From CAYTTA01 sp964440655 (GTDB lineage Bacteria; Bacteroidota; Rhodothermia; Balneolales; Balneolaceae): 16,795 bases of DNA. This document shows positions 1-6,395 of this stretch, one piece after another (the first letter of the stretch is position 1; each line of letters begins with the position of its first letter). The position numbers and the translations under genes are program-made. The DNA is taken from assembly GCA_964440655.1 (NCBI GenBank), contig CAYTTA010000053.1, positions 1-16,795 on the forward strand. The letters run 5' to 3'. The notes under the pieces are model-generated. The model made no database searches. It was not told the DNA's origin and was given only the letters and a program-made list of their open reading frames with translations.

Positions 1-53
1 AGAGCATCAGCTTCCCAAGCTGAGGGTCGCGGGTTCAAGTCCCGTTTCCCGCT
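1..53 (+). tRNA. tRNA-Gly (anticodon CCC), 5' end outside the window
   Basis: The 3' two thirds of a tRNA are visible. The 3' side of the D-stem (AGAGC) opens the window. The anticodon stem TCAGC (7-11) pairs with GCTGA (19-23) around the seven-base loop TTCCCAA, which puts anticodon CCC at 14-16, reading GGG glycine codons. The T-stem GCGGG (29-33) pairs with CCCGT (41-45) around TTCAAGT, and the acceptor 3' strand TTCCCGC (46-52) is followed by discriminator T53. No CCA is encoded. The 5' acceptor strand and most of the D-arm lie outside the window. Confidence 0.93.
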
Positions 54-88
54 CATTGAAAAAGTCATAAGTCCGGCGGCTTACAGCC

Positions 89-322
89 TCACGTCATCGG
101 ATCCACCCTTTTCGGACCGGGTGGTGGCAGATCGGTTTCACGCATAACCGAATTTGTCCGGATCGACCTGCCCTCTTTTTTCGGATCCGGCTGTTGGGGG
201 AAAGCGAGGCGGTAGATCTTGTCCATCTCCATTCCATATTGTTCGATGAGCAGATCGGCTATAGCGTACATCCCTTCACGTAGCAGATAGATCACCTGCT
301 TTTCTCTCTCTTTCCTTTTCAT
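89..322 (-). CDS. small hypothetical protein, 77 aa
   Basis: I do not recognise this protein. The first ATG-type frame opens at 391, but I prefer the ATG at 322. It has AGGTG about ten bases upstream, and the protein-like part begins there with MKRKEREKQ. Residues 1-40 are charged and helical (VIYLLREGMYAIADLLIEQYGMEMDKIYRLAF), which could form a short amphipathic helix pair. The C-terminal 35 residues are proline- and charge-rich with no evident fold. It has no signal peptide or membrane segment. It lies on the minus strand, convergent with the tRNA, and is separated from the SelA-like gene upstream by a strong terminator, so it is probably transcribed on its own. It may be a spurious frame. 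Confidence 0.42.
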   Translation of the reverse strand: MKRKEREKQVIYLLREGMYAIADLLIEQYGMEMDKIYRLAFPQQPDPKKEGRSIRTNSVMRETDLPPPGPKRVDPMT

Positions 323-439
323 TGTACTGCACCTGGAAGAATGGTTAAGGCTTCGTGGAACCGGGACCCGATCCGGCACCGATCCCTTCACCTATTGAAT
401 TGGAGATTGCACCGATTTCATTCCCGGCGAAATGTCCAT

Positions 440-471
440 AAAAAAAGCCGGCCCCTTAAGGGAAGCCGGCT
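440..471 (-). terminator. rho-independent terminator after the SelA-like gene
   Basis: Read on the minus strand, AGCCGGC (complement of 465-471) pairs perfectly with GCCGGCT (complement of 446-452). The inner CCC/GGG extends the stem, and it runs straight into seven T residues (complement of 440-446). It lies about 65 bases past the stop codon of the minus-strand gene at 538. Confidence 0.85.
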
Positions 472-537
472 CGGTACATGACTTTGGGGGGATCGAGAGA
501 TTCAATTCAGAACCCGGATCCCGAAAGTGCTCAAGGA

Positions 538-2142
538 TCAGGTCGCAAGCGGAGGCCCGTCCGGGACCATCACAGGCTGACCCTGAGTCGGGTAGGCGTG
601 TCGCTGGGCGGTGAAGGATGCCTCCAGGTACTCACCCATGAAGACCCTCCCGGAGATGCTCTCCCCGTTCAGTTCTCCAATAAAGATGTATCGGACCGTG
701 TCTCCTGGAATCCGGTCCACACTCACCAGCTTGACCTCATTCCCTTCGATGGTTCCGGCAAGATCCCGGGTGGAGAAGTCACCCTTATGGGAGCCCCAGA
801 CCCAGTTGCCATCCTGCTTTTCAATGGTGATGGTATGGCTGCTCTCACTGTGATAGAACTTCACATCTACATTCCAGCGCCCGGTAATCTCTCCGGCAGG
901 CCGGTTCATTGCCGGTTTCGCACGCCGCCGCCGTGAGAGAACCTCATGGATGCGCTCTTTGACGATCTCATCTTCACCGGGCTGCATCTGTCCGGAAGTG
1001 ATGCTGAGGTAGGAGACACCATTTGATGTTCCGCCAGCCAGCGCGATCCGGGGCCGGGTCCTGCCAAGCTCCTCCGCCACCTCCTCACCGGTTACATGCA
1101 GCTGTTCGGGATCCCACTCAATTCTCAAGCGAGGGGTTCTGTTGCTTAACCCCTGGGGCTCCTGGATCTCGGTGTTCACGCCACGAATCCTTCCCACCCG
1201 GTTGCCGATGTTGTTGAGCCACCCCAGCCAGCGCTGCCACTCCTCTCCGTGGTTTCGCATGATCCAGGCTTCGACAGCGGCCATTCCACCAATCATCTCT
1301 TCCCGTCCGACCTTGTTGTCCCGACCGGGTCCGTGGTGTGGTGAGCTTGCCTGCCAGGCAGCCATAAGAATATCCTTGCGTCCCAGAATCACCCCTGAAC
1401 ACTGCGGGCCGCAAAACGCCTTCCCGCCACTGTAGGCCACGACATCCGCTCCGTTCTGAAGATGAACATTGGGGATCGTAAGATCCTCGGCGGCGGCATC
1501 CACCATGATGGGGATCCCCCATTCCCGTGCTGCCTGGGGAACTCCGGCATCACGCATCTCATTGGACTGGCCGGACATGACCAGGATGAGGGCGGTTTTA
1601 TCGTTCATAAGCCGCTTCACATCCTCCATCGTATCGGCCATCACGATCTCGACACCGATATTCCGGACGGCGTGATCATAACTGGTGCGGGATCGGCGGG
1701 GCATGATTACCTGCGTCTTGTCCAGACCCCTCAGGTCGGGGATCCGGATCAGCTTCTCCGGGTTTCCTCCGGCGACACATCCGGCTGTTACGTGTTTCAG
1801 GGCGGCTGCGCACCCGGAGGAGATCATTCCCCATTCGGCTCCGGTCAGTTCGGCCAGACGCTGTCCGATTCCGAAAGCCAGCTCGTCATATTGGATAAAA
1901 TTGTTGGAAGCCCTCTGCATCGACTCCTTCACGTGGGGGTGCTCGATCGAGCCACCGATAATTGTGAACGTACCCCGACAGTTGATGATCGGCTCCACTC
2001 CAAGAGAGCGGAAAATGTTCTCATCATTCCGGTTCACCTTCTCAAAAACCGAAGGGGTTTCTCCCCTGGCCAATTGACTTGCAAACAGCCCGGTCAGGGG
2101 CAGTGTGGATAGAATTTTTAATACTTCGCTACGGGTCAGCAT
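538..2142 (-). CDS. exported SelA-like PLP-dependent (aminotransferase class V fold) protein with C-terminal beta domain
   Basis: A 534-residue fold-type I PLP protein of the SelA-like group, not the tRNA-dependent selenocysteine synthase itself. Residues 45-400 form the PLP domain. VDAAAE (Asp215) is the likely ring-nitrogen ligand, and Lys241 in SGGKAFCGPQCSG is the expected Schiff-base lysine. Residues 1-27 look like an export signal: TRSEVLK at 3-9 resembles a Tat motif with its second arginine replaced, followed by a hydrophobic stretch and ASQLARG. About 410-520 is a separate beta-rich domain with HTITIEKQDGNWVWGSHKG and GEYLEASFTAQRH, of a type I associate with exported amidohydrolase and PLP proteins. 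The start has no clear Shine-Dalgarno. It lies 140 bases downstream of the DUF488 gene and ends at a strong terminator. The substrate is unknown; lyase or racemase chemistry on amino acids or amino sugars is possible. Confidence 0.85.
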   Translation of the reverse strand: MLTRSEVLKILSTLPLTGLFASQLARGETPSVFEKVNRNDENIFRSLGVEPIINCRGTFTIIGGSIEHPHVKESMQRASNNFIQYDELAFGIGQRLAELTGAEWGMISSGCAAALKHVTAGCVAGGNPEKLIRIPDLRGLDKTQVIMPRRSRTSYDHAVRNIGVEIVMADTMEDVKRLMNDKTALILVMSGQSNEMRDAGVPQAAREWGIPIMVDAAAEDLTIPNVHLQNGADVVAYSGGKAFCGPQCSGVILGRKDILMAAWQASSPHHGPGRDNKVGREEMIGGMAAVEAWIMRNHGEEWQRWLGWLNNIGNRVGRIRGVNTEIQEPQGLSNRTPRLRIEWDPEQLHVTGEEVAEELGRTRPRIALAGGTSNGVSYLSITSGQMQPGEDEIVKERIHEVLSRRRRAKPAMNRPAGEITGRWNVDVKFYHSESSHTITIEKQDGNWVWGSHKGDFSTRDLAGTIEGNEVKLVSVDRIPGDTVRYIFIGELNGESISGRVFMGEYLEASFTAQRHAYPTQGQPVMVPDGPPLAT

Positions 2143-2282
2143 GGTAGATGGATTTGATTGTTCAGTTTAGTGGTTTGCCTGAGGTACGGGTGCGCATTCA
2201 CTCTGACCCGGCAATGGGTAGACCAACTTTGCATTTCTTTTTCAATGGTCCATAGCAGAAGGAAACAAAAAAATGAAAGCAA

Positions 2283-2849
2283 TCAAAGATCCAGCTTCCC
2301 CTGCTTTTCCTCTGCCGGCCAGATCCAGCTCCCGTCACCGAGCTGTGTCATGGTCCGGCTCGCCTCATGTACGTGGGAGGTGCCCCGGCCTGTAATATGG
2401 ATTACCTTGTACCCTTCTTGCACCAGGAGATCGGCGATCAATCGGCGGTGACAACGCCAGGGCACCGCCTCTGAACAGAGAAGGGCGATCCGCTCATCAC
2501 CGGCCAGATCGATCAGTTCCCTTAAAGCGGATTTTCCCTCATCCGATGCCGAGTAGTCGGCATAGGCACGGAAACTCTCCACCCTCCAGTAATCATTGGG
2601 GCTTTCCGGATCGGCCCGTCCGCGACGGCCTCCCAGTGAGAGAAAATGACGGTACCCGATTCCATGAAGAGCCACTCCTTCTGCAAGCTGATCCGCATTG
2701 AAATGGGGAAATCTTCTTGAAGCGGGGAAACGCCGGACATCGGCAAGCAGTGTAATCTCATTTTCAAGAAGCAGTTCAATCAGCTGCTCCAGAGAGCGGT
2801 TGGAGTGACCGACCGTATAAATGGTGGCGATGTGGCGGGGTTCGGTCAT
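2283..2849 (-). CDS. DUF488 family protein
   Basis: A 188-residue protein with the hallmarks of the DUF488 family: TVGHSNRSL (12-20), ADVRRFPASRRFPHFN (36-51), YRHFLSLGGRR (66-76) and LLCSEAVPWRCHRRLIADLL (123-142), then a short IHITGRG strand. The conserved Cys and His of CSE..P..CHR suggest a thiol- or metal-based site, but the family has no settled function. A longer frame opens with TTG at 2870; the ATG at 2849 is preferred because AAGGA lies six bases before it, one of the few good ribosome sites in this window. The protein is cytoplasmic, with no signal or membrane segment. It is the first gene of a possible pair with the SelA-like gene. Confidence 0.9.
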   Translation of the reverse strand: MTEPRHIATIYTVGHSNRSLEQLIELLLENEITLLADVRRFPASRRFPHFNADQLAEGVALHGIGYRHFLSLGGRRGRADPESPNDYWRVESFRAYADYSASDEGKSALRELIDLAGDERIALLCSEAVPWRCHRRLIADLLVQEGYKVIHITGRGTSHVHEASRTMTQLGDGSWIWPAEEKQGKLDL

Positions 2850-3332
2850 CCTTTTTCCTTCACGACACAAGGGATATCAGTGATCATCAGGCTGAACGAG
2901 AAGACCGGTCAAAGGGCAATCAATAATCAGTATCCGCAAAGATGGTGTCAGCTCCGAAATCACCCATTAAATAGAACTGACCGTTCAGATGAAAAGTTGC
3001 GGGGCTTCAGACAATTGCCCTAGAGCTAGATAAACGGGGCCTTCGTAGAAGAAAAATAACGTACGGGCGGGCAGGTAATGATATTCGGGAGGGGGGAAAG
3101 AAGGGCGGTTCCCCAAACGCCAGATTTAACGCGAATAACTCCAGGTAATATAATAGCAGTACAGGCACTCCACCAAACTTATTTTTAAGTAGGTGATTAA
3201 AGGCCTTTTAGATATTAATAACATCTGTTCATATATAAGTAATATTAATCTATGTCAGAACAAGGCGGGGGCAATCTGCCATCCGCAGACAAGATTTAAA
3301 AAGTTTCATGCCGATCTGACCAAAAGTGCGGG
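2850..3332. other. gene-free stretch with AT-rich core
   Basis: I find no credible gene on either strand in these 483 bases. The centre (about 3150-3270) is strongly AT-rich (TAATATAATAG, ATTAATAAC, AAGTAATATTAATC), unlike the GC-rich surroundings. A small hairpin TCTGC-CATCC-GCAGA lies at 3275-3289, just past the end of the DinB remnant on the minus strand. It has no T-tract, so it is a poor terminator. With the adjacent truncated gene, this may be a decayed region. Confidence 0.5.
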
Positions 3333-3659
3333 TCACCCATCCAGTTCACGTATAAAAAGGACATAATCGGTGGAGACCGGAACAGCTCCGGCTTGACGTA
3401 CCATCGTGGCGATCTGTCCCCGATGGTAGGCGGAGTGCATCACGACATGAAAAAGGAGATCGGAGAGAGGGGTGTCGAACTCCACACCGGAGAAATTGCG
3501 ATACCGTATGGAGAGTTGATGTAATTCCTCGGGCAGCTGATTGAACCAGGCTCTTCTCTCACTTTGGACCGACTCCAGGCGGGCAGTGAGATCCGCAAGA
3601 TCGGTCGATGCCGACCAGACCGGGAAGGAGTCCGGCCCGTTTTATCCGGTTATCAGTAC
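3333..3659 (-). pseudogene. DinB-family protein, C-terminal remnant
   Basis: The minus strand reads continuously from about 3641 to the TGA at 3333-3335. It gives about 102 residues, starting NGPDSFPVWSAS and ending DYVLFIRELDG, with RYRNFSGVEFDTPLSDLLF in the middle. It carries the DinB/DUF664 signature HSAYHRGQIATMVRQAG, including the metal-binding His of YHRGQ and the His in HVVMH. DinB proteins are four-helix-bundle thiol-dependent enzymes of about 150-165 residues, so the first helix and its metal-binding His are missing. There is no usable ATG, GTG or TTG before the conserved part, and TAA at 3642-3644 interrupts the frame; similarity may continue a few residues past it (VLITG). The EcsC stop lies only 46 bases upstream of that TAA, so the missing part has been replaced. 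Confidence 0.82.
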
Positions 3660-3690
3660 GGGATCCTTTGGGCCTTGCCGAAAACGATCA

Positions 3691-4518
3691 TCAAGTGCGC
3701 GATTGGATCTCGGGCTCTTCATCCGGATTCCTCGTGATATCCAGCCGATCGTACTCCTCCCGTACCCGGTCCGCTCCATAGATCCGTTCCAGGCGCCTTA
3801 CGACAAAGTGCCCTCGCGCCATATCCTGAAAATGATCCATAAAAATCCAGTTGATGGTTGCACCACCTATTGCACCCAGGACAGGCAGAGTCTGGGCAGC
3901 CGCTTTCTGCGACACCTGGACACCGAACCGGGTTGAAATTTTTGCAATCAACCGGATGAGCGCCGGCGCGCCCTGATCCGCCACCCCGTGAGCGGCGATA
4001 TGTTTTGCCGCTTTTGATATGGAACTTGCCAATGCGGCCCGCACCGCAAAATAGCCGCTCTCCACGGCATCATCCTTCTGTGACGGGCCGCCGAGTGCAA
4101 ACACCTCCAGGGCGGCCAGTTGCGTCTCCGGTGAATCCGTGGCCTCCCCCTCTTTCTGCGCGACATCAAGGATGGAACGAAGCATGATGGTGGTGGAGAT
4201 CGGCAGCTCGACGAGAAGAGCCGGGATTCCGAATGCCCCACCGGCACCCCCCGCTACGGCGGCCAGAGCTTTGTGAAAGCCGTTCCCCTTCCCATACCGG
4301 TGATGGAAACTCATCGATTTTGCCGCAACCCTGAGAGCCTCGCCAAGCGCCCGCGCAATTGCGGGCTCTGCTTTATCGGACCATCCGGCCGGAAGATTCT
4401 CAATAACCTTCTCCACCGGCGTTCCGATAACATGGGTCAGACGGGCCGCCAGGCCTGGATTTTCCAGGAGATTTTTGGCGAATTGCAGATCTTTCCGGTC
4501 CTGAAGGGGCAGCTCCAT
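3691..4518 (-). CDS. EcsC family protein
   Basis: A 275-residue protein matching the EcsC family. Typical features are a helical N-terminal region (1-80), then a glycine/alanine-rich hydrophobic stretch (84-119, with AAVAGGAGGAFGIPALLVELP), a second one at 208-226 (TLPVLGAIGGATINWIF), and the C-terminal HFQDMARGHFVVRRLERIYG block (229-248). It is probably membrane-associated. The family is named after B. subtilis EcsC, encoded beside an ABC transporter, but no transporter is present here and the role is unknown. The start ATG at 4518 has only a weak AAAGAA upstream. The C-terminus looks complete, so the damage to the DinB remnant downstream did not reach this gene. Confidence 0.88.
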   Translation of the reverse strand: MELPLQDRKDLQFAKNLLENPGLAARLTHVIGTPVEKVIENLPAGWSDKAEPAIARALGEALRVAAKSMSFHHRYGKGNGFHKALAAVAGGAGGAFGIPALLVELPISTTIMLRSILDVAQKEGEATDSPETQLAALEVFALGGPSQKDDAVESGYFAVRAALASSISKAAKHIAAHGVADQGAPALIRLIAKISTRFGVQVSQKAAAQTLPVLGAIGGATINWIFMDHFQDMARGHFVVRRLERIYGADRVREEYDRLDITRNPDEEPEIQSRT

Positions 4519-4742
4519 ATCTGAAATTCTTTATCAGGCTTCTGTGTCTGCAGGATATTTACTGTCAAGGATCCAAAAAACCAATTGCCAATTCAGGTTT
4601 TCTGCTGCAGGTATCCGTGAGATTCGCAGGGAAAGAATTGATACATCACGATACAGGAGCTTACTATTTGGCAGGAGGCAGCTGCAGGGTAGCTTGTTTA
4701 TCAGACAACCTGAATCACCTCATGAATGAACAGGACCAGATC

Positions 4743-4967
4743 ATGGATGAAAAAAGTGAAGGCAAAGTTGCCAAAACCATCGAAGAGTATACAGCGCAGG
4801 TTCCATCGGATGCCTATCTATGGACAGCTATCGGTCTGATGGGGCTCTCATTGACACTGAAACTGCTGCACCGTGACGAAGAGGCTCTCTTTGTAGGCCA
4901 ATGGCCCGCTCCCATTCTCATCATGGGGGTTTACAACAAGATCGTGAAGACCCACGGATCCGACTGA
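4743..4967 (+). CDS. small membrane protein, 74 aa
   Basis: A short plus-strand gene between two minus-strand genes. The frame is open from 4617, but I choose ATG 4743 because AGGA lies seven bases upstream and the upstream residues look non-protein. The protein has a charged N-terminus with EEYTAQVPSDAYLW, a hydrophobic segment (AIGLMGLSLTLKLL, about 26-39), a polar turn LHRDEEA, and a second hydrophobic segment (LFVGQWPAPILIMGVYNKIV, about 47-66). It is therefore a likely two-helix inner-membrane hairpin. I believe similar short proteins with a VPSD..LW and FVGQW pattern occur across Bacteroidota and Rhodothermota, but no function is known to me. It may have its own promoter in 4519-4742. 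Confidence 0.72.
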   Translation: MDEKSEGKVAKTIEEYTAQVPSDAYLWTAIGLMGLSLTLKLLHRDEEALFVGQWPAPILIMGVYNKIVKTHGSD

Positions 4968-5085
4968 TCCGGAGTAAGGAAGAAAACCCGCGCACCGGCT
5001 CCTTCCGCCTCGAGGCAAGAGCATGTTCTCCAGGTGTTATGCGAGCCGGGTCGGGTATCCTAAAAACGCATCAGACAGGAACAGG

Positions 5086-6219
5086 CTAAAACAGATCCAT
5101 TCCGAGACTCCAGCCAACCCAGCCCTTAAAACGGGTGCCTTTGGCGGCCCGCTCAAAAATGGAGTATGGCATCAACTCGTCGGAAAGCTCCTCATCCTGA
5201 ATGAGAAGGTTGAGGCTCGGACCGGTGAAAAAACGAACATTCTGGGCAACGGCATGTGAATAGTGGAATCTCCACTGTGCATGCCAGCTCGTCTTGGAGG
5301 TCCAGAATTCGTCATGATTCAGATGGTAGCCCATCAGATCGGTCTCCAGTCCGATCCGGTCGTTCAGACTGTAGAAGGTTCCAAGCCCCAGACCGACCTG
5401 CCAGAGGTTCTCTCCGTGAATGGCGTTGTACCCAACGCTAACCACATTATAGACCGATTGCGTGCCGATCCGGATACCGGCATTGAAGAAGCCGGTTTCA
5501 TTGCCCCAGAGATCGAGATTGAATCTCCCGTCCCCCACAATGCTCAGCAGACCGACCGACTCCCCCACCCCTTCCCGGGCAAAGTTGATCAGGCCGAACT
5601 GGGTTCCCTCCTGCCGGCCGGAGATGTTGATCACCCCGAACTGAAGTCCACCCGTCTGATGGGTTGAGATGTTGATCGGGGCAATCCCGACACCCCTTGC
5701 CTCCCCGGTTGTCAGGTTCAATGCGCCGGCCATCGCCACTCCAGGTCCCTGCTTCCCGGTCACATTGGAAGCACCCGCCAGCAGAAAACCCTCCGATTCA
5801 TTCTGAACCGCATTCACCGCTCCCGAAAGCATGAATCCGGAGAAACTTCGTGAGTAGTTCACCGCGCCTCCGACGATCATCCCTTCCGCCGCCCGCTCGT
5901 TCACATTGACCGCACCGGAGATCTGCAACCCGCTCACATCATATCGGTTGCCATTGAAACCCGTACCCAGTTCAAACCCGCGGAACGCTCCGTTGTAGCC
6001 ACCGATCAGGTTGAAGGAGAACGAGGAGACAGACCGGGTGTCTGTACTGCTTACTCCCGGGACAAAGGAAAACTGAAACGGTGTCTCTTTTGTCGGGGTG
6101 TCATCCCGGGATTGAGCCGATGCCGGAAGCATCAGACCGGACAGAAGAAGAATGAGTAGAGGCAGAATCAGGGTGAGAATAGAGTTCTTACCTGACGATC
6201 GCAGAATAGTCGCTCTCAT
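5086..6219 (-). CDS. LA_2272-type surface repeat-containing outer-membrane protein
   Basis: A 377-residue secreted protein. Residues 12-35 form a classical signal peptide ending ASA before Gln36. Residues 68-228 are a run of short glycine-rich repeats of about 13-20 residues built on G-x-x-h-(S/A)-G-A-h-N. Examples are GLQISGAVNV, GMIVGGAVNY, GFMLSGAVNA, GFLLAGASNV, GVAMAGALNL, GLQFGVINIS and TQFGLINFA. These resemble the surface repeats of the LA_2272 family first named in Leptospira. The C-terminal 140 residues alternate aromatic and polar positions (WQVGLGLGTFYSLNDRIGLETDLMG) as in an outer-membrane beta barrel and end in Phe. The gene lies downstream of the TonB receptor but is separated from it by a terminator. 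Function unknown; the repeats suggest a beta-solenoid or an extended sheet at the cell surface. Confidence 0.82.
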   Translation of the reverse strand: MRATILRSSGKNSILTLILPLLILLLSGLMLPASAQSRDDTPTKETPFQFSFVPGVSSTDTRSVSSFSFNLIGGYNGAFRGFELGTGFNGNRYDVSGLQISGAVNVNERAAEGMIVGGAVNYSRSFSGFMLSGAVNAVQNESEGFLLAGASNVTGKQGPGVAMAGALNLTTGEARGVGIAPINISTHQTGGLQFGVINISGRQEGTQFGLINFAREGVGESVGLLSIVGDGRFNLDLWGNETGFFNAGIRIGTQSVYNVVSVGYNAIHGENLWQVGLGLGTFYSLNDRIGLETDLMGYHLNHDEFWTSKTSWHAQWRFHYSHAVAQNVRFFTGPSLNLLIQDEELSDELMPYSIFERAAKGTRFKGWVGWSLGMDLF

Positions 6220-6337
6220 GGTGTGTGCAATGAGTGATTTTTTTGATGATACACTCCTTATATCCCGCTGTCTGACAGATGTTTCTGCACTCCCCGGAAA
6301 AGAGGTGCAAGAGGAGGAAAGAAGAGCTGTAACTGCA

Positions 6338-6376
6338 TAAAAAAGAAGAACCTGGGGCCGGAATCCGGCACCAGGT
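6338..6376 (-). terminator. rho-independent terminator after the TonB receptor gene
   Basis: On the minus strand, ACCTGG pairs with CCAGGT and GCCGG pairs with CCGGC around a short ATT loop with a small internal bulge (6350-6376). It is followed by a TTCTTCTTTTTT run (complement of 6339-6349). It lies 20 bases past the receptor's stop codon. Confidence 0.8.
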
Positions 6377-6395
6377 CCCAGATACTGTCAACCCC

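Noticed and set aside
1462..2112. 216-codon plus-strand frame opposite the SelA-like gene
   Set aside because: Antisense to a well-supported PLP enzyme, with no family features.
2850..2870. TTG start for the DUF488 gene
   Set aside because: ATG 2849 has AAGGA at ideal distance, and the family begins shortly after it.
4617..4742. Longer N-terminus for the small membrane protein
   Set aside because: The residues are not protein-like, and a good ribosome site lies just before ATG 4743.
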